Part shown: piece by piece, positions 47,105 to 55,785 of the stretch | Layout: each line of letters opens with the position of its first letter | Numbering within the stretch: the stretch's first letter is position 1 | Assembly: GCA_031296165.1 (NCBI GenBank) | Contig: JARLGF010000067.1 | Location: 1-59,917, forward strand | From: Occallatibacter sp. | GTDB taxonomy: Bacteria; Acidobacteriota; Terriglobia; Terriglobales; Acidobacteriaceae | Length of the DNA stretch: 59,917 bases | Direction of reading: 5' to 3' | The notes under the pieces: generated by a model | Databases searched by the model: none | Seen by the model: only the letters and a program-made list of their open reading frames with translations | Told to the model about the DNA's origin: nothing | Made by a program: the position numbers and the translations under genes

Positions 47105-48637
47105 ATGGCCGTCAGGTTCGATTATTCCCGAGGTGGGTGGCACGTGTCATTGCGCAGGATAAATTTGACAGGGCCAACGCTGCTGGCCGTGCTCTTGGCC
47201 GCGGCGCACGCGTGGGCGCAATATCCCGGCCAGGTCGCCAAGTCGGACAAGGACACGCCGGAAATGCGCGCCATCGCCGTTGTGGAGTGGACCGGCGACG
47301 CGGACAAGCCCAAAAACTCGCGCATCGTTCCCGTCACCGTGCTGGACCAGGGCGAACTGCAGGACGGCGGCATCTACCTTGCCCGGCCTGAGCCGCTGGC
47401 ATTAGCCAGCGAGGTCGAGTACGAACTGGAGCAGAACGGCAAGCCAACAGGCCTGTTTGTCGTGCAGCACGCCGGCCAGGAGCAGGGTTCGTGGGTGGGC
47501 TACGGGTCGTGGAAGGCGCTGCCCAAGCCACGGACCGGCCCGTCGCAAGAGGATCTGGCCCGGCTCCATATCGACGACGACGTGCAGAGCGATCTGCCGG
47601 TTCTGCACCGCAAGCACCACGCCGACGATGCGCCGGCTTCCGGGACAGGAAAAGGCGGCGGTTCCGGCAGCGGCGGCACAGCTTCATCCGGCCAGGCTCC
47701 CGCCACCGACCCCGACCGCCCCACCTTGCACAAGAAATCTCCGAGCGACAGCGGCAGCGATACCGGTACAACCAGTTCCAGTCCCGCCGCCGATCCAGAC
47801 CGTCCCACCCTGCACAAGAAAACCACAAGCGACGACTCGGCCAGCGCCCCTGCCTCCGATCCCGACCGGCCGGTACTGAAAAAGAAAAAAGCTCAGCCGG
47901 CCAGCGACAACGACATCGGCCACGTGGACTCGCTGCCCGGCGTCACCGATCCTGACCGTCCGCGGCTCAAGCGCGGCAAATCCAGCGGCAACAATCTCGA
48001 GGTGCTTCCCCGCCTGCTGGGCCTGCCTCCGGACATGCACCAGGTTGTGGCCGTTTCCGACGCCAAATCCACCCCGGTGCATCCCTGGACCTATTCCTGG
48101 GCCAACCCGGACGATGAGAACCGGATGAAGTCGGCCCTGGAGGACATCGCCCGCGATGCTTTGGGCCTGAATCCGCCCGCGCCAGCGCCTGCGCCGGCAC
48201 CCACTCCCACGCCGAAAAAGACCGCAATCCACAGGAATGCCAAGCCCGCGCCGCCTCCGCCTCCGCCTCCGCCCGCTCCTCTGCTCGACGAGAAGTTTCG
48301 GGTCTTCGAGCTGGCCTACGGTTCCGGCGCTACCCTCGTGCTTTCCGCGCATACCGGCGGTCAGGAAGCCCCGGAAAAGTTTGTCACCCTCGTAGCCCAG
48401 CCGGACCTCTACGGCAACGTGCTGGTGCTCCTGAAAAGCGTTACCGATGCCGCCCACCTCGACGAAAAGCCGCGCATGAGCCTGGTCGACGCCGTGGACG
48501 CCATGGCCGACAATCGCGGCGAGCTGCTCTTTGAGCTGCGCGGCGCCACCCAGCGCCAGTTCGCCCTCTATCGTGTCCTCCGCGGCCAGGCGGAAAAACT
48601 GTTTGTCAGCGGCGGTGGAGACTTCGGGGCAGAGTAG
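47105..48637 (+). CDS. exported protein with DPDRP repeats, unknown function
   Basis: A 510-residue protein. An N-terminal hydrophobic segment (LTGPTLLAVLLAAAHAWAQYP) is a signal peptide; residues about 45-150 form a small domain (MRAIAVVEWTGDADKPKNSR). A low-complexity linker then carries four DPDRP-type repeats (DPDRPTLHKK twice, DPDRPVLKKK, DPDRPRLKRG) in Ser/Gly/Asp-rich spacers. The C-terminal half has a Pro-rich stretch (APAPAPTPTPKKT, PPPPPPPPAPLL) and a globular end. The basic repeats may bind polyanions or the cell wall. ATG 47105 was chosen over TTG 47087. Not recognised as a known family. Confidence 0.7.
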   Translation: MAVRFDYSRGGWHVSLRRINLTGPTLLAVLLAAAHAWAQYPGQVAKSDKDTPEMRAIAVVEWTGDADKPKNSRIVPVTVLDQGELQDGGIYLARPEPLALASEVEYELEQNGKPTGLFVVQHAGQEQGSWVGYGSWKALPKPRTGPSQEDLARLHIDDDVQSDLPVLHRKHHADDAPASGTGKGGGSGSGGTASSGQAPATDPDRPTLHKKSPSDSGSDTGTTSSSPAADPDRPTLHKKTTSDDSASAPASDPDRPVLKKKKAQPASDNDIGHVDSLPGVTDPDRPRLKRGKSSGNNLEVLPRLLGLPPDMHQVVAVSDAKSTPVHPWTYSWANPDDENRMKSALEDIARDALGLNPPAPAPAPAPTPTPKKTAIHRNAKPAPPPPPPPPAPLLDEKFRVFELAYGSGATLVLSAHTGGQEAPEKFVTLVAQPDLYGNVLVLLKSVTDAAHLDEKPRMSLVDAVDAMADNRGELLFELRGATQRQFALYRVLRGQAEKLFVSGGGDFGAE

Positions 48638-48789
48638 GAAACGGGCAACAGGCAAGTCCGTGCCCCCGGCCCTTTCGCCACTCACCAAATCGTCTTTCTG
48701 TGCGATTTTCCCCGTATTTGAGCGATACTGCTCACTTATAGCGCTATTTTCCAATCTATATCACAGACAAAGCGCCGCCTCGTGTGGTT

Positions 48790-48812
48790 ATTGTATTGCT
48801 TCCCTATACAAT
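48790..48812. promoter_or_regulatory. inverted repeat ATTGTAT-9-ATACAAT upstream of the desaturase
   Basis: Seven-base arms (48790-48796 and 48806-48812) separated by 9 bases, 48 bp before ATG 48861. It overlaps a -10-like TACAAT. The size and position suit a repressor operator, as is common for fatty-acid desaturase genes, but the protein is unknown. Confidence 0.4.
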
Positions 48813-48860
48813 GGGCATAAGGGTGGGCGCGTCGCCACTCCTCAAGGATCTTCCCCGAAT

Positions 48861-49850
48861 ATGGCATCCGTTGTAACCGTTTCTTCCCCTGAAACCGTCG
48901 TTGCACCCCCCTCTCTCCCCGTTTCGGAGTCGCCCGCTTCCGCGCCGGTTCGCGCTGTGCCGGCGCGGCAGGAGATTCGCATGGGCCGCGCCGCCTCCAT
49001 CGGCGCAGGCATCAACTGGCTGACTCTGGGGGTCATTGTCGCCTTCCATCTGGGCGCGGTGGCGGCGCTGTTCTTCTTCAGTTGGCCCCGTCTGGTGGTC
49101 ATGCTCGTGCTCTATGTGGTGGCCATCAATGTCGGCATCGGCATGTGCTATCACCGCCTGCTCACTCATCGCGGCTACCAGGTTCCCAGGTGGCTTGAGC
49201 ATCTCATGGCCGTCTGCGCCACCCTCGCGCTTGAAGGCGGTCCCATCTTCTGGGTCGCCACGCATCGCGTGCATCACCAGCTCAGCGACCAGGAAGGCGA
49301 CCCGCACTCTCCCCGCGAGGGCGGATTCTGGGCTCATACAGGTTGGCTGCTCTGGGGCAACGCCCTGCACGCGCAAACTGAGGTTCTGGCCCGCTATGTC
49401 CCCGACCTCAGCCGCGACCGCTTTCTCGTCTTGCTCAGCAAGTACCACTGGATTCCCCTCGTCGTCAGCGGCGTGCTGCTCTTCGGCATCGGCTGGCTCA
49501 CGGGCGGATGGGTCAACGCTGTCGGCATGTTGCTCTGGGGTGCTTTCCTGCGCGTAACCCTCGGCCTGCACGCCACCTGGTTTGTGAACTCCGCAACCCA
49601 CCTCTGGGGCACGCGCCGTTTTCAAACCCGCGACGGCTCCCGCAACAACTGGTGGGTGGCCCTGTTCAGCGGCGGCGAGGGCTGGCACAACAACCACCAT
49701 GCCCACCCCGTCTCCGCGCGCCACGGCCTTGCCTGGTATGAGATCGATCCCAACTACTGGGGCATCTGGCTGCTCTCCAAACTCGGCTTGGCCCGCAAAA
49801 TTCACGTAGCCAAGTTCGACCGCGCCAACCCCAAACCGGCAGGGAACTGA
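48861..49850 (+). CDS. fatty acyl-CoA/lipid desaturase
   Basis: A 329-residue di-iron membrane desaturase. Three His boxes: HRLLTH (98-103), HRVHH (135-139) and HNNHH (276-280). Two pairs of hydrophobic helices (LTLGVIVAFHLGAVAALFFF; LVVMLVLYVVAINVGIGM) and GEGWHNNHHAHP are typical of delta-9 stearoyl-CoA desaturases. It introduces a cis double bond into fatty acyl chains, affecting membrane fluidity. A polar N-terminus of about 40 residues precedes the first helix. ATG 48861 is the likely start; the longer in-frame extension overlaps the upstream gene. Confidence 0.93.
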   Translation: MASVVTVSSPETVVAPPSLPVSESPASAPVRAVPARQEIRMGRAASIGAGINWLTLGVIVAFHLGAVAALFFFSWPRLVVMLVLYVVAINVGIGMCYHRLLTHRGYQVPRWLEHLMAVCATLALEGGPIFWVATHRVHHQLSDQEGDPHSPREGGFWAHTGWLLWGNALHAQTEVLARYVPDLSRDRFLVLLSKYHWIPLVVSGVLLFGIGWLTGGWVNAVGMLLWGAFLRVTLGLHATWFVNSATHLWGTRRFQTRDGSRNNWWVALFSGGEGWHNNHHAHPVSARHGLAWYEIDPNYWGIWLLSKLGLARKIHVAKFDRANPKPAGN

Positions 49851-50100
49851 AGCGTCTACAGCATTTTGGGTATTGCCCGCGAAATTCGTTTTTTAGTCCC
49901 GGAGCGGACGATTGAAGATAGCCCCGGGTGATACCCGGGAAACTGAGCCCCCCGAAAACAACCCGTGCCCCGGGGTGCGGCGATAATTCAGCCAGTTTTT
50001 ACGGGCAAAATACGCCAAAAACTGCCAATCCATCCGAAATGACGCGCTGGCGAGCAGGTTTCACTGCCTCTGCAGCGCCGCATTTCGCAGATTTTCGCTG
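49851..50100. other. intergenic stretch downstream of the desaturase
   Basis: CCCGGG-TGATA-CCCGGG (49923-49939) forms a short hairpin without a T-run. The rest is unassigned. The dispersed repeat copy 2 starts after it. Confidence 0.5.
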
Positions 50101-50484
50101 TTTGCAGATAATTACCCCACCCAGGCGCACAATTGTTCCATAGTGTCTTTTTTGAGCCAGGCAGTTGGCCTGATCATCGATCCATCCACCTGTCCATCCC
50201 AAAAAGGCGAAGCCGTGCAATCATTCATCGCGGCTTTATCGCGATGAGTGGGCCGCCGGGCCGCAAAGGGATGCCATCAAAGGAGTTTTCAACCCGATGC
50301 AGAAACGTCCAAATCTCGCATTACGGTACATGAACCTCCAAAACCACCCAAAAACCGCCTATAAGTCCTTTGTTATCTAATTTTTGATATATAACCCCTT
50401 TAGAATCGAATATTTACGGCGACACCCCCTACGTAACTCGTTGAAACTGGAGAACATGACTAAATACATAGGGGGGGGGGGGGG
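50101..50484 (+). repeat. dispersed intergenic repeat, copy 2
   Basis: The landmarks are in the same order as copy 1: TTTGCAGATAATTACCCC, GGCGCACAAT (50124), TTTTCAAC (50286), ACGGTACA, TATCTAATTTTTGATATATAA, CGTTGAAACTGGAGAAC, TACATAG (50465) and a run of 14 G. The spacer between GGCGCACAAT and TTTTCAAC is the longest of the family (162 bp) and holds a hairpin TCATCGCG-7-CGCGATGA (50225-50247). After the G-run it diverges from copies 1 and 3. No gene is supported in 50485-50681. Confidence 0.87.
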
Positions 50485-50681
50485 CAAATAGTACCGATAT
50501 ATGGTACGAGCCGCGCGCGTCTCTAACGGCTACAGCATGATAGATTCAGCTCTTTACAGAATCCTTCCACGATCTCCAAACCTCAGCAAGTGAATCGAAA
50601 ATGCTCTGCGCCGGTTTCCTGACCCGCACAGGCCAGCGCTGCAAAGGAACATCTTCAAGCGGTCTCGGTTCTCTGGAAGGT

Positions 50682-50990
50682 TCAGGAATGGTTGGCCTGG
50701 CGCAGCCTGGCCCGTACCCACAACGTGCCAAACACCGGCAGCGCCACAAGCAGCACCAGTACTCCGGCCGGAAAACCCGCGTACAGGTAGCTGTCCGCGT
50801 AGTTGATCGCATGGTGGCCCACCAGGTTCCAGCCCAGCAGCGCAAAGATGGCGATGAAGGTGGTTGCGAAGAATGTGAAGAAAGCCGCCGCAAACGACAG
50901 CAGCAGGCTGGTGAACAGCCCAAAGCCCTCCAGCGGGAAGCCCAAAAACGTCCCGCCGCCGGTGCGTGCGGTTTGCGTGGTACGTGTCAT
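50682..50990 (-). CDS. 102-residue membrane protein, unknown function
   Basis: Hydrophobic segments LFTSLLLSFAAAFFTFFATTFIAIFALLG (read in parts, two helices) and AGFPAGVLVLLVALPVFGTLW give about three transmembrane helices; the N-terminus is polar (TRTTQTARTGGG). The loop GHHAINYADSYLYAGFP is conserved-looking. AAGGAGG directly upstream makes the start certain. It is divergent from 51022 with only 31 bp between start codons. No function known. Confidence 0.68.
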   Translation of the reverse strand: MTRTTQTARTGGGTFLGFPLEGFGLFTSLLLSFAAAFFTFFATTFIAIFALLGWNLVGHHAINYADSYLYAGFPAGVLVLLVALPVFGTLWVRARLRQANHS

Positions 50991-50995
50991 CGTGG

Positions 50996-51002
50996 CCTCC
51001 TT
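50996..51002 (-). promoter_or_regulatory. ribosome binding site AAGGAGG of the small membrane protein
   Basis: A full anti-16S match 5 bases before ATG 50990 on the minus strand, in a 31-bp divergent gap. It fixes that start. Confidence 0.85.
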
Positions 51003-51021
51003 CGTCTAGAATACAGTTTCA

Positions 51022-51771
51022 ATGTCCAGCTCTGTACAAATCGATCTTTGGCCCGCGGAAAAGGTCGCCACGCAGGTTACCGTGGCCCAGGCTCCTAACG
51101 GAATTCACTTCGCCGCATGGGGCGAAACCCGCATCTCTGAGACAGACCTGGAGCGGCTGGTCAACTCCGTCCCCGCCACCCTCTCGGCCGCTCTTGCCAA
51201 CCGCGCCTATTACTTTGTTCCCTTAGCCATCGCCGACGCCGATGAAACCATGGTCGCCCCCTCCTACAGCGTCGATCTGGGCGACCGCGCCGTTTGTCAC
51301 CGCAACGCAGTCTTCGGTTCCACTGAAGCGGTTTTTCTTTCCACCCGCCTGGTTGAGGACCGTTTCGGACTGGCCTTTGAATTCTTCATCAACGTGGCCC
51401 ACAACTTTGTTGAGGCCGCCGGCGTTCCTGAGAGTTTTTCCACTCTTGCCTGGTCGCAGGCCGAGGCCCAGGTCCGCGGTGAAACCAGCCAGGACGCATG
51501 GGAGACCCGTCGCCGCGCGCAGGACAGCCGCACCAGCGCCAAGGGCATCGACGAGCGCTCCCGCAGTACTTACTTCGAGTCGGCCTTCTCTGACGCCCTG
51601 GCCGTCTACATGCTGTCCCTGGCCGTGGACTTCGACTACCACGACCTGCGCGAGCGCGAGTACCCGCTGCTGGCCGCTCCGGCTCTTGCCGAGCGTCTCC
51701 GCCATGTATCCAGCCTCTTCCCCGCCAACCCCGGCTACGAGTTTCAGATTCTCTACCGTCGCAAGGGGTAA
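51022..51771 (+). CDS. conserved hypothetical protein, 249 residues
   Basis: A soluble protein without signal peptide or membrane helix. The sequence alternates strands and helices (QIDLWPAEKVATQVTV; FFINVAHNFVEAAGVPESF; STYFESAFSDALAVYMLSLA) and carries a charged central segment (ETSQDAWETRRRAQDSRTS). I do not recognise the family. No Shine-Dalgarno precedes the ATG; a TAGAAT at 51006-51011 would place transcription within a few bases of it, so a nearly leaderless mRNA is possible. Divergent from the membrane protein at 50990. Confidence 0.7.
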   Translation: MSSSVQIDLWPAEKVATQVTVAQAPNGIHFAAWGETRISETDLERLVNSVPATLSAALANRAYYFVPLAIADADETMVAPSYSVDLGDRAVCHRNAVFGSTEAVFLSTRLVEDRFGLAFEFFINVAHNFVEAAGVPESFSTLAWSQAEAQVRGETSQDAWETRRRAQDSRTSAKGIDERSRSTYFESAFSDALAVYMLSLAVDFDYHDLREREYPLLAAPALAERLRHVSSLFPANPGYEFQILYRRKG

Positions 51772-51832
51772 TCGCGTCCAGTTACCCGCATTGATCATGT
51801 TTAGGTGTGCTGGATCCATAGCATCAAATGCT

Positions 51833-52870
51833 TTAGGCTCCGCGGACTTGGCCGCGGCCACTGGCTTTGACTGCGTACATGCGCGTGTCTGCCTTGCCGA
51901 TGATGGCATGCATGGCGGTGCCGTCCGCTGGCGCGGTGGCTACGCCTACGCTGGCGCTCACGGTCAAGGCCAGTCCATTCTTCATCTGGAACTTTGTGTC
52001 CATCAGCGCCCGGAGCAACGCTCTGAACTGTTCCAGCGCGGCCTCGGCGCTGGTCTCCGGCATCAGAATCACGAACTCGTCGCCGCCGTAGCGGAAACAC
52101 CAGTCCTGTTTGCGGCTCAGCTCCTGGAGCCGGCGGCCGGTCTGCGCCAGCAGCTCGCTGCCGATCAGGTGGCCGTGAGTGTCGTTCACCAGCTTGAAGT
52201 GGTCGAGGTCAAGAAACGCCAGGCTCACGGGCAGCCCCAGCGGGATACAGCAGCCCAGTTCCCGGCTGAGCACTTCGTAGAGATAGCGGACGTTGTAGAG
52301 GCCGGTGGTGTCGTCGGTGATGGTCAACTGCTGGATGCGGGCCACGTCGTGCGCGTTTTCAATGGCGATGGCGGCGTGGTCGGCCAGGATATGCAAAAAG
52401 GCGATAGTGTAATCGGTCATCTGGCCGGTACGCGGGTTGAAGATCTCAATGACGCCGTGCGTTCCCTTGCGCCCGCGCAAAGGAATGGCGATGACCGAGC
52501 GCACGCTTCGCGGCTGGACTCCGTGCTCGCGGTTCATACGCGGATCGTGCGTGGCCTCGGGAACGATGAGCGTCTCGCCGTGTTCGGCCACCCAGCCGGC
52601 GACACCTTCGCCCACCTTGACGCGGAGACCGCTGAGCGCCTCCTGCCCACCGCCGGCGGCGATGGCGTAGTAGAGCTCCTGGGTGGCCTCATCCAGCATG
52701 AGCAGAGTCCACAGCTCCGCCTCGACAATGCGCTCCATGTGCTCCAGGATGGTGCGCAGAATCGTATCCAGGTCGAAGCTCGAGGTAAGCGAGCGCGTCA
52801 ACTGATGGAAGACAAGAAGATCAGCGAGCGGGATGCGGTTTTCCGTCTCGTTCGTCACATGCGAACCCAT
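51833..52870 (-). CDS. GAF-GGDEF diguanylate cyclase
   Basis: A 345-residue signalling protein. GAF domain about 15-180 (LTSSFDLDTILRTILEHMER; GEGVAGWVAEHGETLIV). The GGDEF domain (about 190-345) contains the active-site GGDEF at 262-266 and an intact inhibitory RxxD site (RKQD, 253-256) five residues before it. It should make cyclic di-GMP from GTP with product feedback, under control of a GAF-bound ligand. ATG 52870 (MGSHVTNE) is preferred over a frame start 15 codons earlier. Confidence 0.92.
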   Translation of the reverse strand: MGSHVTNETENRIPLADLLVFHQLTRSLTSSFDLDTILRTILEHMERIVEAELWTLLMLDEATQELYYAIAAGGGQEALSGLRVKVGEGVAGWVAEHGETLIVPEATHDPRMNREHGVQPRSVRSVIAIPLRGRKGTHGVIEIFNPRTGQMTDYTIAFLHILADHAAIAIENAHDVARIQQLTITDDTTGLYNVRYLYEVLSRELGCCIPLGLPVSLAFLDLDHFKLVNDTHGHLIGSELLAQTGRRLQELSRKQDWCFRYGGDEFVILMPETSAEAALEQFRALLRALMDTKFQMKNGLALTVSASVGVATAPADGTAMHAIIGKADTRMYAVKASGRGQVRGA

Positions 52871-52987
52871 TGGGGGAGTCAGTAAACATTCTGTCACACC
52901 GGACTGAATGCACACGGTGCAATATCATGTGCATGTCCTATTTCTTGTAACACGGATTCCGGCCTGTGCGCAGGGCGGGCACGCGCA

Positions 52988-54025
52988 TCAGCCGCCGATA
53001 TGCACCATGGAGCGCGAGGGCTTGAGGAAACCCGGCTCCCCCATGTGATGGCGGGCTTCCTTCTCCTGCACGGTACGAAGTATATAGGTACGCAGCTCCG
53101 CGTTGGTTTCACCGGAGCGCAATCGTCCGTAGAGATCGTGCTCCACCTGGGAGAAAAGGCAGGTGCGAATTTTGCCGTCGCTGGTGAGACGCACGCGGCT
53201 GCACGCTCCGCAGAAGGCCTGGGAGACGGGAGCGATGATGCCGATTTCGCCCACGCCATCCTTGAAGGTGTAGCGCTGGGCCGTCTCGCTGGCTTCGCGC
53301 GGAGGGAGCTTGACGAGCGGCAGAAGGCGGCCAATGCGCGCGACAATTTCAGCGAGCGGGACGACGATTTCCGGCGTCCACAGGCGGCCTTCTTCGAGGG
53401 GCATGAACTCGATGAAGCGCACCACCACATTTTCTTCGCGGGCAAAGCGGGCGAAGCCTTCAATCTGGCTGTCGTTGAAACCGCGGAGCAGGACGCAGTT
53501 GATTTTGAGAGGCGTGAGTCCGGCGGCGCGCGCGGCGCGAATGCCGGCGAGCACGGTCTGAAAGCTGCCGGGGACATGGGTGATGCGCTCGAAGGTGGGC
53601 GCGTCCACAGCGTCCATGCTGACCGTGACGCGGTTGAGGCCTGCGGCCTTGAGCGGTGCGGCCAGTTCATCGAGCAAATGGCCGTTGGTAGTCAGCGCCA
53701 GGTCCAGCGGCCCGCCGGTAAGGGTAGGCAGGGCGGACAACTGCCGCACTAAATCGACAAGGCCGCGGCGGAGCAGCGGTTCGCCGCCGGTGAGCCGCAC
53801 CTTGGAGATGCCGAGCGAGACGAAGAGCTTGATCAGGCGCAGGTATTCGTCGATGCCCAGTTCGGGGTACTGCGCGCCCATCTCGCCGGTGCGGCAGTAG
53901 ACGCACTTGTAGTTGCAGCGGTCGGTGATGGAGACGCGAAGATCGTGAATGATCCGGCCATGGCTGTCAGTGAGCCGTGGATGGGGAGTCAGGATGGAGG
54001 AAATTTCTGGGGAAGAAACGGCCAT
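52988..54025 (-). CDS. moaA: GTP 3',8-cyclase MoaA
   Basis: A 345-residue radical SAM enzyme for the first step of molybdenum cofactor synthesis (GTP to 3',8-cH2GTP). The N-terminal SAM cluster CNYKCVYC follows DLRVSITDR. RLTGGEPLLRRGL is the SAM-binding GGE. The C-terminal second Fe-S cluster has CGACSRVRLTSDGKIRTC (C-x2-C-x13-C), and the chain ends in the catalytically needed GG (HIGG). ATG 54025 is chosen since homology begins near residue 15 thereafter. MoeA of the same pathway is at 42.4 kb. Confidence 0.95.
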   Translation of the reverse strand: MAVSSPEISSILTPHPRLTDSHGRIIHDLRVSITDRCNYKCVYCRTGEMGAQYPELGIDEYLRLIKLFVSLGISKVRLTGGEPLLRRGLVDLVRQLSALPTLTGGPLDLALTTNGHLLDELAAPLKAAGLNRVTVSMDAVDAPTFERITHVPGSFQTVLAGIRAARAAGLTPLKINCVLLRGFNDSQIEGFARFAREENVVVRFIEFMPLEEGRLWTPEIVVPLAEIVARIGRLLPLVKLPPREASETAQRYTFKDGVGEIGIIAPVSQAFCGACSRVRLTSDGKIRTCLFSQVEHDLYGRLRSGETNAELRTYILRTVQEKEARHHMGEPGFLKPSRSMVHIGG

Positions 54026-54110
54026 CGGCACCTTCAAAACTATACCGTTTGAGGCGGTGGTGCGTTGCGATCCGTTGCCTGGAGCAGACTGTGGCGGAGC
54101 GGAAGCCGGC

Positions 54111-54389
54111 TTAGTCCAACCGCGGCGTACCCTTGCGCAGCACCATGCCGGCAATGCCCATCACCACGATGATGGCCACGGCGATAAAGAAGTAATAGGC
54201 CATGGGATGCGCCCATCCGGGCGAGTAGGAAAGATCCTGGCCCACCCAGAGCAGCAGGATGGCGGCGATGACGGCGAACTGCCCGGCGATGACCAGGAAG
54301 GTGTGGCCGAGTTCGCGGCGTTTGTCCAGCGCCTCAACCTGGTCGGGAGTCAGGTGGCGCTCTTCGGGGGGAAGCAGGGAATTTGACAT
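54111..54389 (-). CDS. 92-residue two-helix membrane protein
   Basis: A polar N-terminus (LLPPEERHLTPDQVEALDKR) precedes two hydrophobic helices (GHTFLVIAGQFAVIAAILLL and YYFFIAVAIIVVMGIAGMVL). GGAGAG 5 bases before the ATG. It lies 85 bp upstream of moaA on the same strand and may share a transcript. No known family. Confidence 0.65.
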   Translation of the reverse strand: MSNSLLPPEERHLTPDQVEALDKRRELGHTFLVIAGQFAVIAAILLLWVGQDLSYSPGWAHPMAYYFFIAVAIIVVMGIAGMVLRKGTPRLD

Positions 54390-54678
54390 AGAGTCTCTCC
54401 GAGCGGGCCGTAATTTGAATGGCCTCCTGGCCGACCGCTCCTATATTCGATTCAATCACATGCGGATGCGTCCGCGCCAGTGCAACGGCGTAACCAAACT
54501 ACGTTCTTCTTCCGCATGGCCGCTAATCCGGTAAATCAGCAGCAGCCGTACTTCTGGCGGCGCTTTCCTGCACAGGTTCACAATTTATAATGAGTTCTTC
54601 CAATACTCGTAGCCCTGGCAACGAAAGGTCCTCGTTTACCGGCCTTCAAAGTGAACGAGTACTGAGGTCGGTTCCTGC

Positions 54679-55785
54679 ATGAACAACGAAGAATTTATCT
54701 TTGTCACCGGCGCCACCGGCTTTCTCGGCGTGCAACTGGTCCGCGAACTTCTGGCACGTCAGCCGAACGCCCGGCTGGCGTTGCTCATCCGCGACCGCGC
54801 AGGCAAACCGGGTCGGCAGCGCGCCGATGCGATTGTTCCAGCCGCCGACCGATCCCGTGTCGAGGTCTACCCCGGCGATGTGAGCCAGGATAAATTAGGT
54901 TTGGACAGCGCCGCATACCTGCGCCTGACCGCGGAGACCACCCGGGTAATACACTGCGCCGCCACGGTGCGTTTCGACCACACGCTGGAAGAGGCGCGCC
55001 AGATCAACGTCGAGGGTACGCGGCGGATTCTGGATTTTGCCGCCGGCATGAGAAAGCTTGAGAACCTTGCCTATGTGGGCACGGCGTACGTGGCTGGAGA
55101 GCGCACCGGCCTGGTGCTTGAGAGCGAGCTGGCAGTGGGCCAGGGCTACCGCAACACCTACGAACAGACCAAAGCCGAGGCGGAGGCGCTGGTGCGCTCG
55201 CGTCTTGGTTCGTTGCCCGGCGTCATTCTGCGCCCCAGCATTATCGTGGGCGATTCGCGCACGGGGGTGACTTCCAGCTTCAAGATGATGTATTGGCCGT
55301 TGAAAATTTATGCGCGGGGATTGTGGCGCACCGTGCCAGGCTTTCCCGATGCCGTTCTGGACATTGTGCCGGTGGATTATGTGGCTGCCTCGGTTGCGCA
55401 GTTGGTCTTTGACGAGGCCGCCCAGGGCGGCACTGTCCACCTCTGCGCCGGCCCCCGCGGCAGCGCGACTATCGACCAAGTGGCGCGGCGGGCCATGGAG
55501 TATTTCCATGCGCCGGAGCCGCGTTACGTGGATCCGAAGTTCTTTTTTGCGGCGGTGCGGCCGCTGCTTTTCATGGCGCTGTGGGGACGCAAACGCCGCG
55601 TGCTGAGCGACGGCCGCGCCTATCGCGACTACTTCACCATGCGCATGCAGTTTGACACGGCCAATGCCGAGCGGCTGCTGGCTCCCGCCGGGGTGTGCCC
55701 GCCGCCAGTGCTGGATTACCTTGACCGCCTCTTTCACTACTGCGTCGCCAGCGACTGGGGACGCAATCCGGTTTCCGCGCAATGA
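54679..55785 (+). CDS. NAD(P)-dependent thioester-reductase-like SDR protein
   Basis: A 368-residue extended short-chain dehydrogenase of the NAD_binding_4/male-sterility/thioester-reductase type. FVTGATGFLGVQLVREL is the nucleotide-binding loop (residues 8-24), the catalytic pair is Tyr161/Lys165 (YEQTKAE), and RPSIIVGDSRTG matches the thioester-reductase family. It probably reduces an acyl thioester or ketone with NAD(P)H. The stop overlaps the ligase start (ATGA), suggesting the ligase delivers its substrate. It could alternatively be a sterol or OleD-like reductase. Confidence 0.82.
   Translation: MNNEEFIFVTGATGFLGVQLVRELLARQPNARLALLIRDRAGKPGRQRADAIVPAADRSRVEVYPGDVSQDKLGLDSAAYLRLTAETTRVIHCAATVRFDHTLEEARQINVEGTRRILDFAAGMRKLENLAYVGTAYVAGERTGLVLESELAVGQGYRNTYEQTKAEAEALVRSRLGSLPGVILRPSIIVGDSRTGVTSSFKMMYWPLKIYARGLWRTVPGFPDAVLDIVPVDYVAASVAQLVFDEAAQGGTVHLCAGPRGSATIDQVARRAMEYFHAPEPRYVDPKFFFAAVRPLLFMALWGRKRRVLSDGRAYRDYFTMRMQFDTANAERLLAPAGVCPPPVLDYLDRLFHYCVASDWGRNPVSAQ

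Noticed and set aside
48804-49805. 333-codon frame antisense to the desaturase
   Set aside because: The desaturase His boxes lie on the other strand.
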